Origin: Volvox africanus
Lineage: Eukaryota > Chlorophyta > Chlorophyceae > Chlamydomonadales > Volvocaceae
Direction of reading: 5' to 3'
DNA: 64,000 bases
Assembly: GCA_030268105.1 (NCBI GenBank)
Contig: BSDZ01000020.1
Coordinates: forward strand, 1,008,001-1,072,000
Position numbers and translations under genes: made by a program. The notes beneath the pieces were generated by a model, which searched no databases, had not been told where the DNA came from, and was given only the letters and a program-made list of their open reading frames with translations. Each line of letters opens with the position of its first letter. Positions within the stretch are counted from its first letter, which is position 1. Below, piece after piece: positions 1 to 11,309 of the stretch.

Positions 1-1776
1 AGGAGGTAAGCAAATATCCCTCAAGAACCGTAGCTGTCGATCTGCAACCACATCTCGAACACGTCCAGCCATCTTTTCTTTCAGCCAGGCATATCCAAAC
101 TGACCCACGGTTATTCTTGCCTCTGCATGCATTCAATATGCATGTACATGCAGGAGAACAATCTTATTTTCTTCCAAAGGCATGCATCCGTCAAAAAGGC
201 AAGATGTTTAATAATGCCCTACAATAGGCCTCAACACTTCTCTTACCTTGGCACACTACAACGCCATCACCATTATTCACAGTGACCCTCCACAGAGGGT
301 CATCCAAACGTTCTTTGTACGCTTCAACAGTGCTTCCTGAGGCAAGAAGCTCGGCTGGGTTTGTGGGTTCCAGCAGCTGTAACTGCCCATGATCCATGGC
401 CCCTAACTGTGAAAGTACACCAAGTTCTGCTGCATCGGGTTCATCATCCTCAGATTCAGGATAACTATGTTGGCATAAGTTATCCAGGATTGCTGATATA
501 TATTCTAGAGTTTGCCGGTGATTAGGATTGGCAGGATCAAGATCATCCATAACGTGAATGAGAGCAGAAACAAGTGAGGAGGACAGAGCTGTTTCTTCCT
601 GAACCTGCGAATGTCCACTGCTATCCCCTGACAACACCTCTGATGTATGCCCTGAACTGTCCTTGCTGCTACTGCTATGGTCTTCATTATGATCATCAGA
701 GGTGTTGAAGTCATTCTCATTGTCCATGTTTAAGTTGGTATCCTCTGGGAAAGAAAGTCTGCATCTCTTCATGTGCCCATAAAGCTGCGACCGTGTCCTT
801 CCAGTAAATGGGCATTGAGTACATGCATAAACCTCCTGACCAAGAGGGTCCTGACAACGACTGAACTTGTGCTTTTGCAGCCATGCATCTGTGAATTTTG
901 CAGCACAGTAATATTGCATTCATTTAATCATGCTGTCATGCAAGTAAGGAGATACGTAGATGTAGCTTGCATGCCAATTTGGGGTGAGGGATATTTTAAT
1001 TTTTTCCGTGCATACATGCATGGCCACGGTGGATGGCAATTGGAAGGGTTTCATTGGACCCATCCAAACAAACCACAGTGCCTGGCTCATCACACCAAAG
1101 CCCGGGCTAGTATGAATAACTGTACTTTGATTTAAAATTATTGACAGGATGAGTGGGTGGCTGGTACGAGATGAGTGCACAATGGATGTTCCAAATAAAT
1201 ATATCCCTTAAAAACCTATATGAACATAAGTCATCCGTGCGCACCTGATATGTTATCCCTTTTGGATGAGGCTGGGCGCTTGTTCGGAAGCCTTCCACTG
1301 CGTCCAAGGAGGCGGCCAAGAACTTGAACATGGTACTGGTTATGTAAGCCGCATAAGCCAAGATGTTTATCTCGATCTGATAGCACGTCCCCTCTACTAG
1401 AAGTCAACCTCCAAACTGATCCAGGTTGAAATGTAAATAAGGAATTACTGGAGACGAAGTCCATGAGCTGTCCCACAGTTGAGTCCGTACTTCCAGAAAA
1501 CGTCAACGTCCGTGACCCAGGTAAAACGACGAAAAGCTGAAGAGCTCGTTCATCATGATTGGACTGTGTAAATGACACCGTTGAGCAGTATCGCCCTATC
1601 GTAACGCCCAACACTGTGATGAGAACAAAAACAGAAGAACCCATGAGGATCCACACTAAATATTCTGTAACGTATACATCAACTAAAACAGGGGCATACA
1701 GAGCAACGTAAGAGGCAACAGCAATACCGAAAGTAATGCCACAGAAAAAGCCTAATAAAAGGTGGGCCATGAGCAT
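1..1776 (-). CDS. Ubiquitin-like / C2HC zinc-finger protein, partial (3 exons, runs off left edge)
   Basis: Three minus-strand exons join in phase: about 1563 (or 1776) to 1245 with donor GTGCGC, 888 to 247 with acceptor TTCACAG and donor GTAAG, and 122 to 1 with acceptor ATGCAG. Both introns are phase 1, and the last exon stays open to the window edge. Exon 1 encodes a ubiquitin-fold-like stretch (starting ALQLFVVLPGSRTLTF and ending near LGRLLGR). Exon 2 begins with a C-x2-C-x12-H-x3-C finger (CTQCPFTGRTRSQLYGHMKRC region) followed by an acidic Ser-rich linker. The open frame upstream of the ubiquitin-like part (1776-1564) has two hydrophobic segments, but a good acceptor (TTTACACAG) at 1564-1566 suggests those may be intronic. 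The true 5' end is unknown. Ubiquitin-like plus zinc-finger pairs can be host regulators or transposon accessory proteins; I cannot decide. Exon structure is fairly sure, function is not. Confidence 0.6.
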
Positions 1777-2560
1777 GTAATAATATACAGTAAAGTAGCA
1801 GGATCAGACTGTTTTTCCTTACAGAACTGATATCTGACAAAGGGAAACGACTCCTCCATTGTATGGAGTGGTAATGCAGTACTCATGCATGTGGAGTACG
1901 AGATATTAAAGTGGAACGTGCATGTCCGCGTAATTTACACTTGAAGTAAATTTTCAATAACGAATGATAGACTTGAATAGTAAATTACATGCATACGCAC
2001 AGGAAGCTCCTTATACATGCATGTACGTGAAATACTGGGATACAGCCTCATCATCATACTTCCAGGAGCTTGCTAATAAGAAACTTGATTAGCATTCCTT
2101 AAAAATAATTTATGACGTTTCTCATGAACTCGTTGACTAGCTTTTACGACAACCAACCGTTACATGCCGCAAATAGATAGCCGCATGCGAAGAGCTAAAC
2201 AGATTTTTTATGTAGGACGACGGCAATCATCAATATTATTGTAAAATAACATTCTTTATTGCTGCTGCACCTTGTATATATGTTAAGATTTAAAGGCTAG
2301 TGCACAGCATAACTTTTATAGCAGTTGCTCTTGCTTGCTTCACGGGTGGCATTAAATGTACATATAAAGGATGTTGTAAAGCAGGGTTACGAAACATTGT
2401 TGCTTACATGGGATTGATTGGCAGCCGCACAACCCTGGACGGAGTACCAAAGCACTACTCTTCACTTTTTAGTAGTACGTAGGGCCCATGCCTCATGTCT
2501 GCAGCTGTATGTATCCTGCTGAAGGAGCAAGTTATTTGCAATAGTACAACCTATTAATGA
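1777..2560. other. Intergenic interval between divergent genes
   Basis: AT-rich DNA with CATGCATG-type palindromic words lies between the two divergently transcribed genes and could hold a shared promoter. A 60-codon plus-strand open frame at 2300-2482 starts with a hydrophobic run but has no other support. No RNA gene or repeat was recognised. Confidence 0.4.
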
Positions 2561-5527
2561 ATGGAGACACATTCACCAGTTGTTTGTAAACTGCTGGTCT
2601 GCTGTCCTAATGAAGAAAAAAGGCGTATTGATGCTGAGATAAATCTGTCAGTGGTAGATTTCGAGCAGCTCCTTACTGATGCAGCTGGCGCAAAATCAAT
2701 CAGTGAAGTTTCAGTTCAGGTTTTAGACTCGGAGGATGAGGATGGCAAGCTTGTGGCCCAGCAGGTGGCGCCTGTGCAGCTGCTTAGCCGCTGCACTCGG
2801 TGGCTGAAGAAGGAAATTAGCGCGCCTTTCAAGGGGAAGGCTTGGAACCAGGCTCAGAAGAAACTAACTATCCACGTATCCCTAAAACAGCCATCTGTTC
2901 AATTGGTATCCCCTGAAGTAAGCAGAATCAGTATACGAAAGGATCATGATCGTGGTGAGCCATTAAAGCGGAGCAGGTCATATGAGCAGGCCGCCATCAA
3001 CAAAGCCGTCCGCGACAACGTGCCGTACAACCTCGACAGCAGCCTGAAGAATCCACGGGTCCTCATTGCGAAGGATATTCAACGTGAGCCGCATCTGCAG
3101 CCCGTTTGGGATAAGTGCTTTGCTGCTGGCTTTGCACAAGTGGCTGACTTACAGCCAAGAGTTACGGTCGACTGCTTCAAGAAGAAATGGCAAAAGTACG
3201 TACATGTTTATTTTCCTAATGTCATGCTTCTAGTGATTATCTTGTTTGTGGTAATCATACATGCCATCCATATCACTAGCTTACTTTCAGTGGGGACAGA
3301 CAACAATAGAATGAAGCATGCACAGCATCATAAGTAAGCACTTTCATTCGGTGCATCCCATGTACTTTGTAGATACGCAACGGATTACAATGCCCAACGT
3401 GCAAGGTATGAAAAGGTGAAGGCCACCCACAAGGAGGAACTTGCCTGCAAGCCAGGTTTGTGAGCTCCTACTGCTACTGTCATCCATATACTTGTTTTAC
3501 AACATTTTTTGATCAGGTTGATTGATAAAAAAATTCCTTTCTATGTATTTTGAAAAATGGAATTTGGGGTAAACGTGGGCCAAAGATTTGTTTTACGACA
3601 GAGGACATGCATGCCGCTTACGCTATGTACTGGATTACGAAAATTTTTGACAATGATGTGTATTATGGCATCTGGCGTTGATGTTCGTCTTCGCATTATT
3701 TTTATGTAGAGGACCTTGAGAAGAAGCCATGGAAGAAGCTATGGAACAAGGAGTCTCGGGCAGCCTGGAGGAGCTTCAAGTACGCTCAGCCAGATAACCC
3801 AGATGCGGGTCCCAGTGAGCGCCGCATTGCGATGGAGGATTTGAATGTGACAGATCGGCAGCAGGAGCTTATTAATGCACTTGTGCAGCGGAAGCAGATT
3901 GAAAGCAGTAAGACATCCTTCACCGTACCAGCCACTCCAGTGCCGGTTGGAGCTGGTGGAACAGCTCAGCATACACCAGGCCTTGGTGCACTGGAGTTGC
4001 CAAAAGGCACTACGGTAAGATGTGATTATGCATGTGTTCACTTTAATTATTGCTGCTGCTTCGCCACCATAATAGTACGTACTTCTTAGTATGTTTGCAG
4101 AAAGTACGTCACAGTTCATGCATAACATTTGTTTCTTATTTTAGCTAGTAAAACAATAACAATTTTTCATGCCTTTATTTCCTCATTTACGAAATGCTTA
4201 ATTGCTACCAAACCGCAGAAAAGCGGCCGAAATGACGAGCCGCCAGGAACTCAGGATGGGCGCACTAGCCAACGCCAAAAGCAGCCCGCACATGGTGAAG
4301 ATGCATTGATGATGGTGCTGGCTGCCAATGCAGCTCGCATACATCAGAAGGAGAAGGAGATCAAGGCCGCTAGACGCCGACAGGTTAGTCCAAATAATAG
4401 TGGTAAAGAGAGTGGATGAAGGGGTGTGCAAATTTCCAGGTGCGCTTAGCAAGGTTATTGCAGGATGGGTGATGTACATTACTGATTGCATGTACAGGGA
4501 TGTACAGGTCATTAATGTCCTTTAACCTGTTTTCTCCTTTTTGTCTTTTATGTAATTGTTCCTATATTCCTCAAACATACTTCCTTTTCATGTAGGCAAA
4601 GAGTTCAGAGCCCTCTAAGGCAAGGAACTCCAGCAGGAATGCTACAAACTCAAGCAAGGCGGCAGCGAAAAAGGTACAGCCCATTCATCCTGTCTTCCCG
4701 TTTTAGTGAGTTGTAATTTTATGTTTCGTTCTAGTCTTTTAATTTGCTGCGTGCTTTGTGGTTTGATGTGGTATATGTCGATTTGTTTTTCTCTTTTTTA
4801 ATAAAAAATGTAAGCTTATCATTTCTAAAATCATATATGTATGTTAATGGTGGGCCTTGAAGGTAACGAACAATGACGATGTGCGGCCATCCACGAAAGT
4901 GAGACGGACAAGCACGGGCATCAAAAGAAAGGTACATTATATTGAGGCCCGACATTAATTACTTTTTAATAATATTTATTATCACTATCTAGTCCCTTAA
5001 CGTGTTTTGGACCAGCAGGTGCCGGTGGAAGACAAGTCTACGGACGGTGACGACAATAATGACAGTTACGACCACCGGCGAAAGAAGGTAAATTTCCTGA
5101 GTTCAGCTTGTTGTCTTAATTTCCTGCTTGTATGAATGTAATATTCTAATATCTGTTGTTTCGACTGGTAAAGGTCAAGAGTGCTTCGGAAGATGTGCGA
5201 TGTACACGGGCACGACGTCAACGTGGGAGCTCAGGGAGTAAGAAGAAACAGGTAACAAAGTGTCCACGTACATAGTACCTAGAAGCACTGCCCATCCATC
5301 ATGATTAAAGATATCGTAACCGAAATTGATAATTGCTGGGTCGTGTCGGCTTAATTTACCTTTATACTTATGCATGTAAATAATATCTAATTTTCCTTTT
5401 CTGAATTTTTCAGGAGTTGCTTCAGGAGGAGGTGAGCAAGGACGAGAAGAGTGAGGACGAGCAGGATGATGCCACCAGTGCGCGAGAGGAGGATGACAAC
5501 GAAGATAGTGAAATAGAAGACGATTAG
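2561..5527 (+). CDS. Charged, probably nuclear protein, about 531 aa, 9 exons
   Basis: Nine exons fit with consistent phases: 2561-3195, 3373-3455, 3710-4014, 4219-4383, 4596-4673, 4863-4931, 5019-5087, 5174-5251 and 5414-5527 (TAG stop). They total 1,596 nt, exactly 532 codons. All introns are GT-AG. An in-frame TGA directly precedes the ATG at 2561, which supports that start. Residues about 150-290 hold the most conserved-looking part, rich in Trp and Lys (for example FKKKWQKYATDYNAQRARY and KKPWKKLWNKESRAAW), reminiscent of a Myb/SANT- or MADF-like DNA-binding region but not a clear match. The C-terminal half is Lys/Arg-rich and ends in a long Asp/Glu tail. Exons 4-9 are all phase 0 and multiples of three, so any could be skipped without breaking the frame. 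Function is unknown. The gene could be host or an accessory ORF of a DNA transposon. Confidence 0.75.
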
Positions 5528-6010
5528 ATAGAACTAACATCTAACATGTTTGTTTCTAAGCTTATATTAGAGCGGGCTGCTAAATGTGCGGTGGCAGATG
5601 AAGTTAGGATGTATGTACCTAATGATGATTGAAATGATTGGTGCATGGTACAAATGATTATTGAACTCATAAACAGAATTTGATTGGCAGGATTGGATGT
5701 GTAGAAATTTGATTGTTTCGTTTAATTAATGCGTACTCACCAATGGCTGCTTACCTGGATGCTTCCCAAATATTGAGCTGTAAATTATTTCCTGGAATAT
5801 TTTCATCTATCAATACTGAAATCCTATTGATATTCTTCATAACAGCTACGTACATTACGACAGGATAGTATCCGTACACAAAAAATAATTCTGCAGCGGG
5901 TTGGCAAAACAGCAAACAATAACAGGAACGATAACTGAAACAGTAAAGAAATAACCAGAACGACCAAAAGTAGTTACAGTGAGCGAGAATGCGAGGCTGC
6001 CTCGTACGCA
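5528..6010. other. 3' flank, no gene seen
   Basis: AT-rich sequence after the TAG stop at 5527. No convincing exon, RNA gene or inverted repeat was found. A minus-strand open frame at 5751-6011 lacks coding character. Confidence 0.4.
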
Positions 6011-6011
6011 A

Positions 6012-6580
6012 AGCGAAAGTGGCGCGAATGTTGCTATCGCACGCGTAAGACCTTGCGAAAGCGTGCGAATATGTTAGTTACATGCGTATAAAACTTTTAT
6101 GCAACCCACAACTGCTAGCTGTGTACACATTATTCGCAGCATACGCAAGCATGCGTTAATGCGCGTTAATGCGCGTTAGGCGTGCGTACATTGTGCGTTA
6201 GAGAACTTTAAGTGCGTTAACTTCCATGCACGCTATGTATTTTTGCTTGTGTATGGGTCTCTAACGCTTGCGTTGCGTTAGGCCTAACGCACACCTTAGA
6301 ATCTATGTGGGTGCGTTTGACATTGCGTAAGTTCGCGTTAGGTTGCGTTAGCTAACGCAAAGTAAACGCAAACATTTTCGTTCCCTCCCAAAAAAGTTTA
6401 TTTGTGATTGCGTTAGGTGCGTTAGGATTGCGTTAGCGATACGCAAGCAATAACACAATGCATTTGATTTGCGTTAGGCTTTGCGTTAGCTCGCGTTAGT
6501 TCGCGTTAAGCTTGCGTTAGGCTTGCGTTAGGGGTCCCTAACGCGAGCCTAACGCGAGCTAACGCACGAATTCCTTGTTA
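6012..6580. repeat. Dense GCGTTA / TAACGC repeat field
   Basis: About 570 bp is crowded with the hexamer GCGTTA and its complement TAACGC, usually followed by G or GG and spaced 5-20 bp apart rather than in strict tandem. The right end forms a near-perfect hairpin centred on GGGGTCCC around 6532-6540, with GCGTTAG arms facing CTAACGC arms. It lies immediately next to the broken end of retroelement E. It may be a satellite relic, a transposon terminus with many protein-binding sites, or a foldback element. Confidence 0.7.
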
Positions 6581-6585
6581 TAGTG

Positions 6586-8044
6586 TAGACGACAGGGGAC
6601 GGCATGGTGTAAACAAATTACACAGCGGATCAAAGCAGAGAAGTCCCGTGCGTCCGTCAAGCGTGATGCGTCGCGCAATGACTCACTCGATGTGTCCAAG
6701 TACGCAAGGCAACAATGCCTTCACGGCTGGCCGTAAGGATGACCACCGACCACGTGTTAGTTCAGAAATCCCGGGTGGTGCCCCCTCCGCAGGAACCCGG
6801 GCAAAGCCCTATTTCGGCTGAGGTACAAATGGCGGCAGTAACGGGCAATCCTTCGTTGGATGACTCTCCACGCACCGTAGACAAACATTGGCCGCTTTCC
6901 GACGCTCGAACTCGGAACGATTGCAATTCCATTTTGGCATAAACGAGTCATCCGTGCGAGTCCGCTTCGCATTGGGGTCAGAGCGCTGTGTGGCTATGGT
7001 CGACGGCGCGCCCCCACGCTTCCTGCTTTTAGCTGGGTCCGAGCTCGGACCTGCTCCTCCTGACCCGGGGACACCTGAGCTAGCGCCCCCGCGCGCCTTG
7101 TGTTGCCAGTTGCTGCGTCGCGTCGCGGCAGTAGGTGCGGGGCGGGTCGCTCCAGGTTCCTGGTCCAGAGCTACAGCTTCCCCAAGCGGATCCTGCACTT
7201 GCACGGCATTTGCACGAGGGGCAGACTTGACTTCTTCTTCACCGGCAAGTAGTCGTATCTCCGTACCCTTAGCAAATGTGACCAAGGCATCATACGACTT
7301 GAACAGCACCCCAGACAAGTCAGTAGCGCACCATTTAGCCAAAAGTTTCGTCAGGCCTTGCTTAAACCAAAAGACACGCTCGGTCTCGGTGAGGTCAGCA
7401 ATTGGGGTCACAAGTGCTTCGAAGCGTGACTGGTACGCAGGTACGTTTTCACCCCGACGCATATGGTAGCTACCGGCCGCCAAGACCTTACGAGCCTCCA
7501 CATCACGTGCTTGCACCTCAATAGCGAACCGTGCGAGCAGAGCGGCGATCATCTCGTCAAAAGTATATTCGCCCCGGGCGGTGGTCCATTCGCGATACCA
7601 GTCCTTCGCTGAGCCCTCGAGGGTGTTACCAACGAAGAGACACCTGATACCATCATTATCGCCACCATGAACAGCCTGGAGATACTTTTTAGCGTCACGC
7701 ACGTACGCACGAGTTGCATCGGCTATGCTAGGGCCTGGTGTCTTTTCAGTCAGCGATATATTAAGCCTAGGAACGGGAATTGACAATCTCATCACCTCAG
7801 GAATGGCATCGTGCCCTTGCGCTTGAGGTAACGGCAGAACCCGTGGTCCAGCAGTGTTGTCCATATTCGTATTAACTGCTGAATGCGGCACAATTAAGTG
7901 GGCAGGGGTCTGAAGGACAAGGGGCTCTTGAGTGGCTCGCGTGCCAACAGTCTCAAGACCTCTATCCGGAGCTCTAGCAGCCACAACAAAATCGGGTTGG
8001 CTAGCTAAGCTAGTGTGCGGCATATCGTCGCGTTCTGTGGACAT
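6586..8044 (-). pseudogene. gag: Element E gag (411 aa, open) and truncated pol start
   Basis: The gag frame 8044-6809 is open over 411 codons and closely matches A's gag: a capsid-like retrotransposon gag region (for example FVGNTLEGSAKDWYREW), a basic linker, and a zinc knuckle of the form C-x2-C-x3-H-x4-C near the C-terminus. Gag ends in TAG at 6809-6811, and the same frame continues open into pol (TAG GGC TTT GCC CGG) until a TGA where A has CGA, so the pol start is decayed. An overlapping N-terminal segment in another frame (about 8264-8010) matches the leader-exon peptide of A. The capsid protein packages the element RNA. Confidence 0.85.
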
Positions 8045-8510
8045 GGAACACGAGGCAATACCCTAGGTTTGCATAATAGAAGCCGACTTCTATCGCAAAG
8101 GCAAGAGTACAAAACGATTCGGTGATCCTACCGACAGTACTCTTGAGAAGATTCAGTAAACTCAGCAAGTACTTGCCCAGCTGAGTCCTGATCTCCGTAG
8201 TTTGGGCGATGAGAGTCGCCAACTGGTCTAAACGAAGACCGGTCTCAGTCGTCGCGGCAAGCAATACCGGCGCACTGTGATTACCTGCGACTCAAAGCGT
8301 ACACTTACACAACAAGTGCAACAATCTAGACAAAAGCAATTAAACAATTACAAACCGGAAGCAGCGGCGTCCAAAACGGCGCGGCCTAGGTCTTCGGCGA
8401 AGGTATCTAGCGGTCCTCGTGGTTCGTCGCTGGAACTCGCCATAGAGAAAACCTACTTCCGAGTTGACACAAAGAGTCAGTTAGGCAACGAACCTGTCTC
8501 GATACCAATT

Positions 8511-9333
8511 TGTTGTACCTCTCCTTCGTGTTTGCTCATAAGTATCTGCACGTCTCAAGGCTTTCGACACCGATGCGCGAGCACTTGCTAGTACAGCAAG
8601 GCAAGCACGAGCAAACAGAGACAGTGGAAGACTTCAAGACAAGAAGAGATATAACTTACAGTGTTACAGATCGAAGCCGTGCAATGGACGTAATCACCGT
8701 CAGCGCCGGAAGCAAGCAATCATCACGTGGCGGTGATAAGCAAAGTTCAGGCTTAGTAGAATAGTGATTAGCAATAATAGTGTTGAACACAGGAGTGTTC
8801 TCCGATATTGAATATCTTGTCTTACTTAGCCGTCCTCGCATCTGTTATACTCGCAGCATCGCAATGCCATACGATTCACACTAGGAGGCCGATCCTAAGT
8901 GTGACAACCCTACTGCGTATAGGCGATGTCCAAGCATAACAACGTATAAGCCTTTCCGGCATTCGCATGATGCAAGGGTCCGAATAACGATATTTGGTTG
9001 CAAGGCATGCATCGCGACGAGTGCGGCGCTCTCAACGTGTGCTGTAATGAAGTAATACTATATCAAATAATATTACTTATCGTTTCATAGCACGAGCATA
9101 ATGCACACTTCAATGATTCGGGATTTCATGCATGCTAGGCGGATTTGCCATGATGCGATGTCGCGATGGATAATGATGACATGCCAAGTGCATATATAAA
9201 TATATACGAATACATTTATATCATGCAAGTTCATTCATATGCATTGATCGTTCATGCGTTCATCAAGATAGCACTTCACCTCGTAGGGTCGCATCGACCT
9301 ACACATCGGCGGGAAACGAACCGTGGCACAACA
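8511..9333 (-). repeat. Element E 5' LTR (823 bp)
   Basis: In minus orientation it starts TGTTGTGCCACGG and ends GGTACAACA, collinear with the 824-bp LTRs of element A but clearly diverged. It should carry the promoter of E. Confidence 0.85.
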
Positions 9334-9582
9334 GTATATGGGACGGAGGCACTATATATGTCGCTGGACCGATTGGAACTTTATCGGAGAATGAAACGTA
9401 CCGTCCTTATCGTTGCTTGGCTCGACCACATAGAATATATATATATATATATTTGCAATCCCGAAAGTGGCGATGGATAATAACTGTTAGGTAAAGAATT
9501 TTACAACTATTTATGTGTGTCGAAGATGAAGAAAAGGAATGAAGAGTAGCGCTCTCCAAGCCTTGACCTGTCGTACTCCATG
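9334..9582. other. Flank between element E LTR and copia relic
   Basis: AT-rich sequence with a short (TA)n run near 9436-9450. No gene was recognised. It probably includes the decayed left part of copia element D. Confidence 0.35.
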
Positions 9583-9961
9583 GGAGTACTGACACGGTAC
9601 ATGTCGAAGCCAACAGAGAATCATTTCAATCAGGCGGCAAAAGGGTGTAATCGCTGGCACCGTGGGAGTAAATATTGTTTTGACGGCCAAGTCCTGCGCG
9701 GGATACCTGCATGGCTACTGTGATTCAGACTACGCCTCCTGTGTCAACACGAGGCGGTCCACCACTGGCTACGTGTTTTTGAATGGGGTGGGGTGCAATG
9801 AGCTGGTCTAGTCGCCTACAGCCGACGGTTGCCACGTCGAAGGCAGAGGCCGAGTACATGTCGAGTGCCGCTGCAGTAAAAGAAGTGCTGTGGTACCGTC
9901 ACCTGGCTCAAGATTTACAGCTAGGTGTTTCAAGTGTGCCGATCAAGTGTGACAACCAAGC
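9583..9961 (+). pseudogene. Copia (Ty1) element D, RNase H fragment, left part
   Basis: Broken frames translate to the C-terminal end of a Ty1/copia polyprotein: a TRYMSKPTENHF-like segment, then a YLHGYCDSDYASCVNTRRST segment typical of copia RNase H, and, in a shifted frame, the VATSKAEAEYMS and IKCDNQA motifs. At least one stop and frameshifts are present. The reading stops at 9961, exactly where the 5' LTR of element C begins, and resumes at 15730. Confidence 0.8.
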
Positions 9962-10315
9962 TGTAGGAAACTACATTTACCTTAGAGAAATAGGCCCAGA
10001 TAAAGCGGTAGGCAATCATGCAATAAGCATGATGCCTAACCAAAAATTAACTACGAGTAAACTTCGCGATTGGCAAAGAAGATTGCCGTACATCTTGGCT
10101 AGGTGAGCCAATATTAAAGTCACCCTGGTGAAGAGCTAAGGCCTGACATTTTAGTATCACACTACTAATTGTTCGGAGTTCAAGACTCCGCTGTCACCGA
10201 TTATTCCCAATAGATGTACAATTTCGTGACGCTAACTTACTTGCGAGCTATCTCTAAATCTACAAAAGCTACGCTTCCGCACAAATCTAGTAGCATAATG
10301 AAGGGGACTGCTACA
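9962..10315 (+). repeat. Element C 5' LTR (354 bp)
   Basis: Ends are TGTAGG...CTACA. It contains an internal inverted repeat (TAGGCAATCATGC...GCATGATGCCTAA). It is followed by the primer-binding site at 10316-10330. Confidence 0.92.
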
Positions 10316-10362
10316 ATTGGTAGCGAGGGTCTGAGCAACAATCCTCCTCAGGTGAGATAAAC

Positions 10363-11309
10363 TTGCGCAATGCCACGCGACACTCCCACCACAACCACAA
10401 ATCCTCCGCAGCAAAAGCGTGGAAGGAACTCTTACGTTTTAAACGTAAAAATCTCAATAAAATTTTGCGACTAGAGCGTTTAGCCGCCATAGCCGCCAAT
10501 CGACGACCACATCGGATAAACATTGAACCTACGGAAACGGTGCCTTCGGCTCCAGTAATTCCCACCAATAATTTTAATAATAATATTCCTATTATCCGCG
10601 GGTCCCAAGAACCAATGCCGGATGAAGGAGATGTCGCGTTACCTCCCAATGGCCTTCCGCAGCGCACACCAGAACAAACGCGCGCGGCCCAACACGTCGC
10701 AGAAACAATGCGCAACGCAACACATAATCATGTTGTTGCATTAGAAAGCGAAATCACGCACCTTAAGGAGTCCTTCGAAAATCAGATAAGTGCCCTCCGC
10801 GCGGATACGGACCGCACGCGAGCCCTATTAGAACAGATTTTCGAACGCCTTTCGGAGCGTTCACAATCATCTGAAGCGGCCGACTCACGCAAAAAAGCGA
10901 TCCTAGATATTATTTCCACAATCGCTGGGTCGAGCATCGCAACCCTTTTGCCTAAGGATGCCCTCCAGCAAACAACCTAGAGAAACACCTAGTTCCGGTG
11001 CCAACACTCGAGGAGGTTCAGTCCCTTTGGGTGGAAGCAACCGCACACCTAGCTGGGGGTAGCGATTCTCAGACAACCGCCCCAAAATCCAGCCGGCCAA
11101 GTGAGGGCTGGCAGTCCGTGAGCAAGAAGCCCCGGACCGACCACACTTCTGACAAGCCTCCTAGTACCCGGTGCCGCTATTGCCATGGCTTTAAGAAGCC
11201 AGGCCAGTCTTGGCCGGACCATGTAGTGGACTGTTCCAAGGCGATCAAGGCTGAGGCGGAAAAGAAGTTGGCGCTTGCTGCCCGGCTCGAATCTAAAATG
11301 CACGAATAG
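10363..11309 (+). pseudogene. gag: Element C gag
   Basis: Two open frames cover gag. An ATG at 10370 opens a short frame that must shift near 10435 to enter the frame 10363-10980 (Arg/Lys-rich N-terminus, Asn-rich linker, and a heptad-like region around ALRADTDRTRALLEQIFERL that suggests a coiled coil). A second shift leads to 10998-11309, which ends with a Cys/His motif (C-x2-C then H-x3-C) that probably acts as the nucleocapsid zinc knuckle. The last codon before pol is TAG at 11307-11309, and the frame after it stays open into pol. There is no classical CCHC knuckle. Confidence 0.7.

Larger units (their letters stand above)
6586..9333 (-). mobile_element. Truncated Ty3/gypsy element E (5' LTR, gag, start of pol)
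   Basis: This minus-strand copy belongs to the same family as intact element A. It keeps the 5' LTR (8511-9333 in plus coordinates), the primer-binding site next to it (TTGGTATCGAGAC on the minus strand), a 31-codon leader ORF (8443-8348), gag, and only the first part of pol. Homology to A stops at about 6586, at the motif TAGACGACAGGGG, where the GCGTTA repeat field begins. The rest of pol and the 3' LTR are missing, so no target-site duplication can be checked. Confidence 0.85.

Noticed and set aside
2300..2482. 60-codon open frame with a hydrophobic start
   Set aside because: No splice, context or motif support; it lies in the probable 5' region of the next gene.
6888..7469. 193-codon plus-strand open frame opposite gag of element E, and its mirror at 23911-24492 opposite gag of element A
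   Set aside because: They are conserved only because gag is conserved; codon pattern and motifs are on the gag strand.
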